Source: JBBQIY01 sp964618405 (GTDB lineage Bacteria > Verrucomicrobiota > Kiritimatiellia > RFP12 > UBA3636). Taken from it: DNA of 32,225 nucleotides. The notes under the pieces were generated by a model that saw only the letters and a list, made by a program, of their open reading frames with translations, did no database searches and had not been told where the DNA came from. The position numbers were made by a program, and so were the translations under genes. Position 1 is the stretch's first letter. Every line of letters starts with the position of its first letter. Shown in pieces: positions 9,438-17,672 of the stretch. The stretch is from positions 1 to 32,225 of the forward strand of contig CAZUAY010000003.1 of the NCBI GenBank assembly GCA_964618405.1, in the 5' to 3' direction.

Positions 9438-11520
9438 GCGGAAAGACAAAGAACTCGATCAGTATCGCAACCTGCTTTCACCCCCTGATCATTTCGAAGA
9501 TGGATTTGGCTGGTCGACGATTGCCGGCATTCTTTTCTGCGGACTCGTGATGATGCCGGGCTCCATCTACCTGTCCTTGATGACGGGTGGAAGCATGGGT
9601 GCTGTTGGAACGTGGGTAACCGTGATTCTCTTCTCGGAAATCACCCGCCGTGCGATGAAGACGATGTCCAAGGGCAATTTGATTATATTGCTCGCCGTGG
9701 CATCCGTCATGTGCCTCGGGGGGCCTTTCGGCCAACTCGTGATGCGCGCGTTTTTTGTTACTTCAGACACGGTGCGCGATCTTGGCATGCAGGATCATTT
9801 CCCGACCTGGTACTGCCCACCCCTCGATTCGCCCGGCATTACTGAGCGAAACCTCTTCCATCGGGACTGGCTAAAACCGATCGGTATTCTGGTGATGGCC
9901 ACGGGCATCGCGCTCGTTAATAAATTCACAATTGGGTATGCGTTTTTCCGCCTTTGTTCTGATGTTGAACGCTTGCCCTTCCCTCTGGCACCGATTTCCG
10001 CACAGGGGGCGTTGGCCATTGCCGATTCGCTAGAGAAGACCGTTGGCGATGAGGACCCTGTGAAAACAGCTAAAGGGGAGCGTAAGCCTCTTTCCCGTTG
10101 GCGTATCTTCTCGTTTGGGGCGATGATTGGCGTGATCTTCGGCATCTTGCAGGTCGGCGTTCCGGCGATTAGCGGTATGCTGCTTGATAAGCCGGTCTAT
10201 TTGATTCCGCAACCTTATCTCGACACGACGACGATGACGGAAAGCATCCTTCCGGCTGTTCCGACAGGGATGGTGATAGATCCCGGCGTTTTGATTCTCG
10301 GTATGGTGCTTCCGTTTTGGGCAGTGATGGGATCCTTCACGGCCATTGCTGCTACGTTTATTATCAATCCAATCTTGCGGCACAACGATATTCTCATGCA
10401 ATGGCAGCCGGGGATGAACACCGTGAATACGACGTTTGTCAACTCAGTCGACTTCTGGATGTCTTTTGGATTTGGTGCGGCGATCGCGATCGCCATCGTT
10501 TCTGTCTACGCTACGGTACGTGACGCGCTTAAAATTTCGAGAGCCCGAAAGAAGCTGTTGCGTACGCAAGGGGTAGATTCCGTCGACAATTCTAGCCTGG
10601 ACCAGACTCGCTCGCTGTGGAAAACTCCCAATTTAGGGCGCGGGGACTACCCGCTTTGGTTGGCGTTCCTGATCTACGGCGTCTCCTGCGGAGCCATGAT
10701 CCTCTTGTGCAATCACCTCGTCAAAGGCATCCTGCCGTTTCTCTTTATCTTTTGCTTTATCTATAATCCTTTTGTTTCTTATATCAACGCACGTCTGATT
10801 GGGTTGACAGGGCAAGCCATTGCGATTCCGTTTGTTCGCGAAGGGGCGTTTATTCTCTCGGGCAGTCGGTCGATCAACATCTGGTTGGCGCCGATACCGA
10901 TAGAGAACTACGGTGCCTTTGCCCAGACCTTCCGTGTCAATGAGCTTACGGGGGTGAAGTTCACGTCGTTAATGAAAGCCGAGGCGCTTTGTTTTCCCTT
11001 TCTCGTTTTGTTTTCTTTCCTTTTCTGGGCGTTCATTTGGAAAGCCAACGCGATTCCATCCGATCTTTTCCCAGCCGCACGGCTCAACTGGGAGCTGATG
11101 GTTAAGAACAATACACTGCTTTGGTCCTCGACGTTCCACCCGGACGTTATTGCAGGGTCTGCAAGCGCTCTGACGCATTTCACCGATACTGAATTCGCCA
11201 AAGCCGTCCATCCCGCCGTCATGCTTGCAGGCGGTGGTGTCACGCTCACCCTGTTCATGGTTTTTGGTTTGCTCGGATTACCAACGCTTTTTGTTTATGG
11301 CGTAATTCGGGGTCTGGGGGCACTTCCGCATACGTTTATGCTGGAAATTGTCGGCGCGCTGATTGGACGCTATTACTTTCAGAAAAAGTTTGGCTCCTCC
11401 GATTTTCTCCGTATGGGACCCACAATTCTCGCTGGTTATTTTACAGGCGCAGGGTTGATTTCCATGACCATGATTGCCATGAATTTAATACGAAGTGCCG
11501 TCTCTTCAGCTCCGTTTTAA
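9430..11520 (+). CDS. OPT-like polytopic membrane protein B (DUF6785/DUF6784 type)
   Basis: A 696-residue polytopic inner-membrane protein (MGKRKDKELDQYR start). A charged N-terminus of about 27 residues precedes a glycine-rich paired helix region (MMPGSIYLSLMTGGSMGAVG) typical of oligopeptide-transporter-like folds. The motif DVERLPFPLAPIS at 178-190 matches DNERYPLPNARLP of protein A, so the two are paralogues within one operon. B lacks the 250-residue N-terminal insert of A and has shorter loops. Later segments include INARLIGLTGQAIAIPF and a conserved FIWKANAIPSD region, then about four terminal helices. It overlaps the M28-FtsX gene by 8 nt and precedes the small FtsX gene by 26 bp. Like A, its substrate is unknown; a heteromeric A-B channel serving the ABC machine is inference. 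Confidence 0.75.
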   Translation: MGKRKDKELDQYRNLLSPPDHFEDGFGWSTIAGILFCGLVMMPGSIYLSLMTGGSMGAVGTWVTVILFSEITRRAMKTMSKGNLIILLAVASVMCLGGPFGQLVMRAFFVTSDTVRDLGMQDHFPTWYCPPLDSPGITERNLFHRDWLKPIGILVMATGIALVNKFTIGYAFFRLCSDVERLPFPLAPISAQGALAIADSLEKTVGDEDPVKTAKGERKPLSRWRIFSFGAMIGVIFGILQVGVPAISGMLLDKPVYLIPQPYLDTTTMTESILPAVPTGMVIDPGVLILGMVLPFWAVMGSFTAIAATFIINPILRHNDILMQWQPGMNTVNTTFVNSVDFWMSFGFGAAIAIAIVSVYATVRDALKISRARKKLLRTQGVDSVDNSSLDQTRSLWKTPNLGRGDYPLWLAFLIYGVSCGAMILLCNHLVKGILPFLFIFCFIYNPFVSYINARLIGLTGQAIAIPFVREGAFILSGSRSINIWLAPIPIENYGAFAQTFRVNELTGVKFTSLMKAEALCFPFLVLFSFLFWAFIWKANAIPSDLFPAARLNWELMVKNNTLLWSSTFHPDVIAGSASALTHFTDTEFAKAVHPAVMLAGGGVTLTLFMVFGLLGLPTLFVYGVIRGLGALPHTFMLEIVGALIGRYYFQKKFGSSDFLRMGPTILAGYFTGAGLISMTMIAMNLIRSAVSSAPF

Positions 11521-11546
11521 TAACCCAACACGCTCACTTTACGACT

Positions 11547-12617
11547 ATGCAAGCACCTGCTTCCACTTTACCTTGCGATGCGACGGGAACGATTCCCGAC
11601 CAAATCATCCTTCCGCCTTCGATTGCGCTTGGCGTCGTCCTCCAAGGATTGCGCATCCGACTGGGGCGCTCTATCGTTACGCTGACGGGGATCGTTTGCG
11701 GCATCGCCTTTTTGATGTCGATCATGGTCGGCCAGCTTGTCAAGCGCGGCGTGAGTGCCGAAGACACCTTGCGCGAAACCGTTGACCGTATGGATGCTTT
11801 TGTTCTCGCTGATCTGCCCATTCTTTCTGGAAAATCAATTGCAGTCATTGGCGGCGGTACGCTTTCGGAAGTCGAAACGCGATTGTTGCAGCGTTTGGTC
11901 AAGACACACGAGGCGAAAGTCACGTTGAGCCCAGATCAGTCGCCCACGCTCCTTCGCCCGATTGCCGGGGTGCTTTCAGCACCCGTGGAATCACCTGATG
12001 TTATCTTTCTCATGGGCGAAAATCTTAGCTCGGAATACAATTGGCAATCTTTTTTTGGGAATAACTTGTCTGCAATGGCGGCGACCACCATTTCCGACCT
12101 GGATCGCTCGTCATTCATTTCGGCTGAACAGGCCCACCGTTTCGTTCAAGTGGCCCGAACGGTAACGGAAGATGAACAAACCAAAAAATTAGAGGAAGTC
12201 CGCAAAGATCGTTTCCGGACGATTTGGATCGGCACCATTTCCCTCTTGGTCACAGTCATCGGCATCTCAAACGCCATGCTCATGTCCGTCACCGAACGTT
12301 TCCGAGAAATCGGAACGATGAAATGTCTCGGCGCCCTCTCTTCGTTTATCACGCGTATGTTCGTGATGGAAGCCACCATTCTCGGCTTTTTTGGTGGCAT
12401 CGCGGGCGTCTTCGCCGGCTCGGCTTTTTCGCTGCTCATTTACGGCGTTCTCTATGGGCCTGAACTGGTTTTCGCATCGCTACCGGTGCTGCCCCTGCTT
12501 GGCTACGGTTTCTTCGGGCTCATCATGGCCGTTGTGCTTTCCATTATCTCGACCATCTATCCGGCCCGCGTTGCCGCTGCCATGGTTCCTGCCACTGCCC
12601 TTCGTTCCACGATCTAG
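11547..12617 (+). CDS. ABC transporter permease, FtsX/MacB type
   Basis: A 356-residue permease with the four-helix FtsX topology: helix 1 at about 38-60 (RSIVTLTGIVCGIAFLMSIM), an extracytoplasmic domain of about 160 residues, helix 2 at about 225-247, then the family signature SVTERFREIGTMKCLGA, helix 3 at about 271-298 and helix 4 ending in IYPARVAA. The signature loop between helices 2 and 3 is the coupling helix that contacts the ATPase in LolCE and MacB. No ribosome binding site is visible before the ATG and no earlier in-frame start exists after the preceding stop, so it may depend on coupled translation. Two ATPase genes follow at once. With the giant FtsX fusion it would make a heterodimeric permease pair. 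Export, lipoprotein handling or mechanotransmission are all possible. Confidence 0.85.
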   Translation: MQAPASTLPCDATGTIPDQIILPPSIALGVVLQGLRIRLGRSIVTLTGIVCGIAFLMSIMVGQLVKRGVSAEDTLRETVDRMDAFVLADLPILSGKSIAVIGGGTLSEVETRLLQRLVKTHEAKVTLSPDQSPTLLRPIAGVLSAPVESPDVIFLMGENLSSEYNWQSFFGNNLSAMAATTISDLDRSSFISAEQAHRFVQVARTVTEDEQTKKLEEVRKDRFRTIWIGTISLLVTVIGISNAMLMSVTERFREIGTMKCLGALSSFITRMFVMEATILGFFGGIAGVFAGSAFSLLIYGVLYGPELVFASLPVLPLLGYGFFGLIMAVVLSIISTIYPARVAAAMVPATALRSTI

Positions 12618-12619
12618 CT

Positions 12620-13447
12620 ATGAACACTTTTTCTTCATCACCCTCTCTTGACGCCTCGCGCATGAATGCGCTGTTCGCTCCCGACGATGACGGACATGCC
12701 TCCGTGATCATTCGCGGTATCGACATCAAAAAAAGTTTCTGGATGGGCAAAACAGAAACTCGCGCGCTGCGTGGGGCAACCCTCGATGTCTATCGAGGCG
12801 AATACCTCTCCATTATGGGGCCATCGGGGTCGGGTAAGTCGACGCTCTTTAACGCCATTGGGGCCTTGGCAAAACCGACGTCCGGTAGAGTCTATATTGA
12901 TCAAGTTGATATCGCCCAACTTGATCCCGAAGAATTGGCTTGGCTGCGGTGTCGCAAGATCGGCTATGTATTTCAAATGTACAACCTGATTCAGGTTATG
13001 ACCTGTCTCGAAAACGTGACCTTGTCGATGCCTTTCGTCGGCTTGACGGGTGAAGAGGCACGCGAAAAAGGGGTCAAGATCCTCAAGCAAGTTGGACTGG
13101 GTCATCGCATCCTGCACAAGCCTGCGGAACTCTCCGGCGGCCAGCAGCAACGCGTCGCGATTGCACGCGCACTGGCGAATTCGCCGGATATCATCCTTGC
13201 GGATGAACCGACGGCGAATCTCGACCAGCACACAGGTCAGGAAATCATTGACCTTTTTAAAAAGCTTCAGAGCGAACTGGGTGTCACGATTATCTCGGCT
13301 ACGCATGACTTAAAAATGCTTCAGGCCTCAGACCGCATTCTCTGGATTGAAGACGGTAGAATTGTCAAAGCAGCGCGTTCGGATGAAATCAAGTTTAAGG
13401 TTGATGAATCGGGGCATTCATCCGTTACCTTCGAGGGGGAATCATGA
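12620..13447 (+). CDS. ABC transporter ATP-binding protein, LolD/MacB family (first)
   Basis: A 275-residue cytoplasmic ATPase. Walker A GPSGSGKST is at 67-75, signature LSGGQQQRV starts at 171, Walker B with catalytic glutamate is D195-E196 (ILADEPTANLD), and the switch histidine is H229. The Q-loop region reads YVFQMYNLIQVMT, typical of the LolD/MacB group that partners FtsX-type permeases. All catalytic residues are intact. About 30 extra N-terminal residues precede the first conserved strand, so M15 (ATG at 12662) is an alternative start; neither ATG has a clear RBS. It starts 2 bp after the permease stop and overlaps the next ATPase gene by 4 nt. Confidence 0.93.
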   Translation: MNTFSSSPSLDASRMNALFAPDDDGHASVIIRGIDIKKSFWMGKTETRALRGATLDVYRGEYLSIMGPSGSGKSTLFNAIGALAKPTSGRVYIDQVDIAQLDPEELAWLRCRKIGYVFQMYNLIQVMTCLENVTLSMPFVGLTGEEAREKGVKILKQVGLGHRILHKPAELSGGQQQRVAIARALANSPDIILADEPTANLDQHTGQEIIDLFKKLQSELGVTIISATHDLKMLQASDRILWIEDGRIVKAARSDEIKFKVDESGHSSVTFEGES

Positions 13448-14187
13448 AAACCGACGATCCCATTATTATCACCGAAAACGTCAAAAAACTTTACAAAACA
13501 GGTGAGGATGAACTTTGGGCGCTGAAGGGAGTCTCGTTAACGATTGGACGTGGAGAATTTCTCTCAATCATGGGACCTTCCGGATCCGGAAAATCGACGT
13601 TTTTTAATCAGATTGGGGCGCTGGACGTCCCGACGGAAGGGCGTGTTTTATTCGAAGGACAATCGGTGTTCGACATGAGCGAACGCCAGCAAGCTTGGTT
13701 CCGGTGCAACCGCATTGGGTATATTTTCCAGACCTTTAATCTGATTCAGGTCATGAGTGCGTTGCAGAACGTGACGCTGCCCATGATTTTCCAGGGAACG
13801 GCGAAAGACGAGGCGGAGCGGCGTGGAAAAGCCATTCTTGACCGTGTCGGGCTCAGTCACCGCATGGAGAACAAACCCTTTGAGCTTTCCGGAGGCCAAC
13901 AGCAGCGGGTTGCCGTGGCGCGAGCGCTGGCGAATACGCCACATGTAATTCTGGCGGATGAGCCGACGGGGAACCTCGACACGCAAACCGGATCAGAAAT
14001 CATTGACTTGCTCAAGGAGCTCAATGAAAAAGAAGGCGTGACTGTGATTTGCTCGACGCACGACCCAAAAATGTTACGCTCCTCTCATCGGGTTTGCTGG
14101 ATGCTCGATGGCGCTCTCGATAAAATCAGTTCGCAGGCGGAATTCTCGCTCGAAGAAATGAAGCAGGATCACGCGGGCAAAGCGTAG
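13444..14187 (+). CDS. ABC transporter ATP-binding protein, LolD/MacB family (second)
   Basis: A 247-residue ATPase, a paralogue of the gene before it. Walker A GPSGSGKST is at 44-52, LSGGQQQRV starts at 148, Walker B is D172-E173 (ILADEPTGNLD) and the switch histidine is H206. GGGGGA upstream and the ATGA overlap with the first ATPase indicate coupled, roughly equal synthesis, as expected if the two form a heterodimer on two different FtsX-type permeases. Both copies look catalytically competent; neither has the degenerate site seen in many heterodimeric exporters. This is the last gene of the operon. No intrinsic terminator follows in the 112-bp gap. Confidence 0.93.
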   Translation: MKTDDPIIITENVKKLYKTGEDELWALKGVSLTIGRGEFLSIMGPSGSGKSTFFNQIGALDVPTEGRVLFEGQSVFDMSERQQAWFRCNRIGYIFQTFNLIQVMSALQNVTLPMIFQGTAKDEAERRGKAILDRVGLSHRMENKPFELSGGQQQRVAVARALANTPHVILADEPTGNLDTQTGSEIIDLLKELNEKEGVTVICSTHDPKMLRSSHRVCWMLDGALDKISSQAEFSLEEMKQDHAGKA

Positions 14188-14299
14188 TAATTTAGAATTA
14201 AAAATTTCGAATTACGAATTGGATTGCTCTCTGTAGACGCAAGCTCTCTCATTGGATATTGGATATTCGTTATTGGCTGTTTTGGGGAAGGGGCGCAAC
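14188..14299. other. AT-rich spacer with short degenerate repeats
   Basis: No gene. It contains overlapping AATT words (TTTAGAATTAAAAATTTCG, then GAATTACGAATT at 14206-14217 area) and a TTGGATA direct repeat near 14252-14265. The end of the spacer, GGGGAAGGGG at 14284-14293, is the ribosome binding site of the next gene. An ATG in frame at 14252 has no RBS and was not used. Confidence 0.5.
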
Positions 14300-16486
14300 A
14301 TGATCGAAACGCAGGATGTGACGATTGAGAATCGGCGAATGAGACTGGTGATTTCCAGTGATGGACTTGCTAAGAGTCTGGTGTACAAGCCGACCCAGGA
14401 GGAATGCCTCGTTCTCGGCAAAATGACACCGCTCAGTACGATCACCGAGCCGCGTCCTTACCAGAATGAAATCAAGCTGGCGTATCTCAATAAAAAGACC
14501 ACGTTTAAATCGAATGCCGTTCGGCGGCAGGGCGACCAACTGATTATTGGCTACGAATTAATTCCATGGGAGGTTACGGTCGGCATCAAGATAACCGACG
14601 ACTACATCGCCTTTACGATGGAATCCTTCACCTTGACGAAGTCCTACGGCATTCCCCTCACCGAACCCCCAGTATCGGAGATGATGTTCCTCCAACTGCC
14701 GGTTCGGGAGCGCGAGCACTGGGGCGATTGGCTGAACGTGATATGGGACGACGAGGTGGCGATCAATTTACTGGCCGCAGACCCGTACGCCAACGTTGAC
14801 TCTGAGGAAGCGGGAGATGGCTGCCGGATTCTACAAGCGGGCTCGTCCAAGGCGGTCCGACTCATCGACACCACGGCAGTACTGATCACGTGCGCCCGCG
14901 ACGAATTGCTCGACACGATTGCTCAGGTGGAAACGGACTACGGACTGCCCCGTGGGGTGGACAGCCGCCGTCACGCCCTTTACAACGCATCGCACTACAA
15001 GACTCGGAACGTGAACCTGGGAAATGTGGACGAACACATTCGATGTGCTAAAGCGGGCGGCTTCAGGCTCATGTGCATCTATTACCCAGCCTTTCTCGAG
15101 AACCGCAGATATCTTCTGATCGGTAACTATGATGTCTTCCGCAAGGAGTACCCAAACGGCAAGGCGGATTTGAAGGCGATGCTGGAGAAGATTAAGGCGG
15201 CTGGTATTACGCCCGGATGTCATTTTTTGCCTAGTCATATCGGTCGCGAGAGCCGATACGTAACGCCTATCCCCGATCATCGGCTGAACCTCGTGCGAAT
15301 TTTTACGCTCGCTCGACCGCTCAGGATGACCGACACCACAATTTATGTTGAGCAGAACCCCATTCACTCGCCCATGGATAATGGGCGACGCGTACTGAAG
15401 ATCGGAACCGAGTTGATCTCGTACGCTGGTTTTACAACCCAATCGCCTTACACGTTCCACGGCTGCGAACGCGCGAGTGATGCGACAACAGCCAGCGCCC
15501 AGCCTGTAGGCCTTCTTTTTGGCGTGCTCGATGTCAGCGAATACGGCGCGATGAGTGTGTACATTGATCAAAATTCTAGTCTGCAGGACGAGGTAGCGGA
15601 TAGAATCGCAGACCTCTGGGATGCCGGGTTCGCGTTTTTTTATTTTGATGGATCGGAAGGAGTTCAACCACCTTTCTGGCATCACGTTGCCAATGCCCAA
15701 TACCGCGTGTTCAGCAAACTAAAACCGGAGCCCGTGTTTACGGAAGGGGCTGCCAAAACTCATTTTAGCTGGCACATGCTGACCGGTGCCAATGCGTTTG
15801 ATGTTTTTTCTCCTGAGAAACTTAGGGAAGAAACCATCCGGCATCCCCTCAAGCAAGCGCCTCGTATGCGGGATAGTTTTTCTCGGTTAAATTTTGGCTG
15901 GCAAGGATATTGGCTACCCAGTGAAACGACCATCGGCACACAGCCTGACCAGCTTGAGTTTGTCACCAGCAAGGCAGCGGCTTGGGACTGCCCCGTTTGC
16001 ATTGAGACGGAGCCAGATGTGATAGCTCGACACCCTAGAACAGCGGATAACTTTGACGTGCTTAAACGCTGGGAAGACGTGAGAGCCACGCAGTGGCTGA
16101 CCGCTGATCAGAAACAGATGTTGCGCAATCCTCAGCAGGAGTTCATTTTGCTTCTGGATGAGCAGCAAAATTTTGAGTTGACTCCCTACAAGCGTCTTGA
16201 ACAGGTGGCTGGCGGAAGTCGCGAGGTGTTGGCTTTCACCTTCAAGAGGGGAGAGGACGTCTATGTGGTCTACTGGCATATTTCGGCAGATAAACGGTTA
16301 GAAATTCCGCTACGGCCGGAAGCCTTCGTACTCATGGAGCGTTTAGGAACGGCGATTGAGACGGCTGCCGGCGGGCAGGTGAACACAAGCCTTGTGCCGA
16401 TCGGAAAGCGGCGCTACCTCAAAGTGAGCGAATCGGAGAGCGACGAATTGCTCACTGCTTTGAAACATTCCCGATTGAAAGAATGA
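14300..16486 (+). CDS. Large glycosidase-like protein, cytoplasmic
   Basis: A 728-residue protein, start MIETQDVTIENRR, chosen because AAGGGG at 14288-14293 is six bases upstream. I do not recognise an exact family. The first 200 or so residues look all-beta, like the N-terminal sandwich of GH31/GH36-type enzymes. From about 235 a barrel-like alternation appears, including RLMCIYYPAFLEN, ITPGCHFLPSH and FAFFYFDGSEG. D450 in YFDGSEG and E482 in PVFTEGA sit at strand ends where acid residues of retaining glycosidases often lie. About 75 residues (338-413) interrupt the barrel with a beta-rich insert of the form LKIGTELISYAGF...FHGCERASDATTA. The end (about 620-728) is again beta-rich. No signal peptide, so a cytosolic or unusual role. 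It follows the ABC operon in the same direction; membership of that operon is possible but unproven. Confidence 0.55.
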   Translation: MIETQDVTIENRRMRLVISSDGLAKSLVYKPTQEECLVLGKMTPLSTITEPRPYQNEIKLAYLNKKTTFKSNAVRRQGDQLIIGYELIPWEVTVGIKITDDYIAFTMESFTLTKSYGIPLTEPPVSEMMFLQLPVREREHWGDWLNVIWDDEVAINLLAADPYANVDSEEAGDGCRILQAGSSKAVRLIDTTAVLITCARDELLDTIAQVETDYGLPRGVDSRRHALYNASHYKTRNVNLGNVDEHIRCAKAGGFRLMCIYYPAFLENRRYLLIGNYDVFRKEYPNGKADLKAMLEKIKAAGITPGCHFLPSHIGRESRYVTPIPDHRLNLVRIFTLARPLRMTDTTIYVEQNPIHSPMDNGRRVLKIGTELISYAGFTTQSPYTFHGCERASDATTASAQPVGLLFGVLDVSEYGAMSVYIDQNSSLQDEVADRIADLWDAGFAFFYFDGSEGVQPPFWHHVANAQYRVFSKLKPEPVFTEGAAKTHFSWHMLTGANAFDVFSPEKLREETIRHPLKQAPRMRDSFSRLNFGWQGYWLPSETTIGTQPDQLEFVTSKAAAWDCPVCIETEPDVIARHPRTADNFDVLKRWEDVRATQWLTADQKQMLRNPQQEFILLLDEQQNFELTPYKRLEQVAGGSREVLAFTFKRGEDVYVVYWHISADKRLEIPLRPEAFVLMERLGTAIETAAGGQVNTSLVPIGKRRYLKVSESESDELLTALKHSRLKE

Positions 16487-16684
16487 GTCGGGCGTCGTGT
16501 CCCATTTGTGAGGGACGCGTAGGGTGGAGCAGTTGCCTGCTGGAGCAAATATGGGCCCCTAAAAACAGCTCGAATCGACACCGGAAAATAAAACTAAAAA
16601 TATTTTCATTTCTAGCTTGCAATTCCTAAGTGTTTTATGCTAATCTTCAAATTCCTTTGCACAGATCAGGATGTATCAACACTT
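16487..16684. other. Spacer and leader of the ribosomal-protein cluster
   Basis: No gene. An 8-bp stem CGTGTCCC / GGGACGCG (16496-16503 and 16512-16519, one G-T pair) follows the stop of the preceding gene but has no T-run, so it is at best a weak or Rho-type end signal. A second small stem AGCAG-TTGC-CTGCT lies at about 16528-16541. The region from 16580 is AT-rich and carries the candidate rpsL promoter. Confidence 0.45.
16617..16644 (+). promoter_or_regulatory. Candidate sigma-70 promoter of rpsL
   Basis: TTGCAA at 16617-16622 and GCTAAT at 16639-16644 are separated by 16 bp, each matching four of six consensus bases. The position, 40 bp before the rpsL start and in the AT-rich part of the spacer, fits. 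The match is modest and was found by eye. Confidence 0.3.
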
Positions 16685-17071
16685 ATGCCTACAATCAATC
16701 AGTTAGTTAGAAAAGGCCGCACAATCCTCAAGACCAAGAGTAAATCTCCTGCTTTGAAGACTTGTCCTCAGCGGCGCGGCGTTTGTCTTCTCGTTAAGAC
16801 TCAGACTCCTAAGAAGCCGAACTCTGCCTTGCGTAAAGTTTGCCGTGTTCGTTTGACGACGGGACACGAAGTTACCGCCTACATCGGTGGTGAGGGACAC
16901 AACCTCCAGGAGCACAGCGTTGTTCTCGTGCGGGGTGGACGTGTTAAAGATCTTCCAGGTGTGCGCTATCACGTTGTACGCGGTTCTTTGGACTGCCTCG
17001 GTGTGAATGGACGTAAAACGAGCCGTTCCAAGTACGGAGTCAAGCGTGGCAAAAAGGCCGCAGCGAAATAA
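16685..17071 (+). CDS. rpsL: Ribosomal protein S12
   Basis: A 128-residue S12 of the 30S decoding centre. I start at ATG 16685 (MPTINQLVRKGR), the universal S12 N-terminus; an open frame from 16637 would add 16 unrelated residues. The loop TPKKPNSALRK carries K43, and GGRVKDLPGVRYH carries the second conserved lysine and the Asp that RimO modifies in other bacteria. The residues most often changed in streptomycin resistance are therefore wild type. Length is close to the E. coli protein. The RBS is weak (AGGA at 16668-16671, long spacing). First gene of the cluster; rpsG follows after 12 bp. Confidence 0.98.
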   Translation: MPTINQLVRKGRTILKTKSKSPALKTCPQRRGVCLLVKTQTPKKPNSALRKVCRVRLTTGHEVTAYIGGEGHNLQEHSVVLVRGGRVKDLPGVRYHVVRGSLDCLGVNGRKTSRSKYGVKRGKKAAAK

Positions 17072-17083
17072 TCGGAGCAGTTC

Positions 17084-17557
17084 ATGTCAAGAAGAAGAAA
17101 GACAATCAAACGTCCCAAGCAGATCGATCCCCGTTTCGACAGCGAAATGGTTGCTCACATGATCAACTATCTCATGATCAACGGAAAGAAGACGACTGCT
17201 GAGAAAATAGTTTACGGTGCGATCGAAGAGATCAGCCGCAAGGTCGAGGGCGAGGATTCGCTCGAGGTCGTGAATAAGGCCGTCAATAACATGAAGCCCC
17301 GTGTCGAGGTCAAGAGCCGCCGTGTTGGTGGATCAACCTACCAGGTTCCTGTTGAGATTAAGCCGAACCGCCAGCTTGCGCTTGCCCTGCGCTGGTTGAC
17401 GATGTATGCATCTGGACGTCGCGGTGTTGGCATGCCTAAGGCTGTCGCGCTGGAGATTCTCGATGCCTACAACAATCAGGGCAATATCATCAAGAAGCGC
17501 GACGACACGCATAAGATGGCTCAGGCGAACAAAGCCTTTGCGCATTACGCATGGTAA
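17084..17557 (+). CDS. rpsG: Ribosomal protein S7
   Basis: A 157-residue S7, the primary assembly protein of the 30S head, which also contacts E-site tRNA. The N-terminus SRRRKTIKRPKQIDPRF and the block RRVGGSTYQVPVEIKPNRQLALALRWL (about 78-104) are family hallmarks. C-terminal HKMAQANKAFAHYAW is the usual end of the short (non-K12) S7 form. CGGAG at 17072-17076 serves as RBS. In E. coli S7 represses its own operon from the rpsL-rpsG gap; here that gap is only 12 bp, so the same leader structure cannot be present. Confidence 0.98.
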   Translation: MSRRRKTIKRPKQIDPRFDSEMVAHMINYLMINGKKTTAEKIVYGAIEEISRKVEGEDSLEVVNKAVNNMKPRVEVKSRRVGGSTYQVPVEIKPNRQLALALRWLTMYASGRRGVGMPKAVALEILDAYNNQGNIIKKRDDTHKMAQANKAFAHYAW

Positions 17558-17607
17558 GTTGACGCTGACTGTTTCTAAAGCCGCGGTGCATCAATCTGGC
17601 TGCGGGA

Positions 17608-17644
17608 CCGTCGTGTGACGGCCTGGGTGGTTCTTTGACAATTC
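17608..17644 (+). promoter_or_regulatory. Candidate boxB-boxA (Nus antitermination) site before fusA
   Basis: A tight hairpin CCGTC-GTGT-GACGG (17608-17621), extendable across a bulged A to two more G-C pairs, is followed by GGTTCTTTGACAATTC (17629-17644). The second element matches 12 of 15 positions of the E. coli rrn boxA as I remember it (TGCTCTTTAACAATT), in the boxB-then-boxA order of rRNA leaders. NusB and S10 (NusE) bind boxA RNA, and rpsJ for S10 is the gene after fusA. TTGACA inside it could also be a -35 box, but no -10 lies at proper spacing. Confidence 0.4.
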
Positions 17645-17672
17645 AAGTAGTAATTTTTTCGGAGTTTTCGTA

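Noticed and set aside
14831..15700. 289-codon open frame on the - strand
   Set aside because: Antisense to the glycosidase-like gene, which has a strong RBS and coherent domain-like sequence; no domain seen in the reverse frame.
16496..16519. Intrinsic terminator after the glycosidase-like gene
   Set aside because: The 8-bp stem has a wobble pair and no T-run after it.
16637..16684. 16-residue N-terminal extension of S12
   Set aside because: The added residues are unlike any S12 and would overlap the candidate promoter; the universal N-terminus starts at 16685.
17635..17656. TTGACA before fusA as a -35 promoter box
   Set aside because: No -10 hexamer lies at 15-19 bp; the only TAAT-like word (17651) is about 10 bp away. 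The longer match to boxA explains the sequence better, though a promoter is not excluded.
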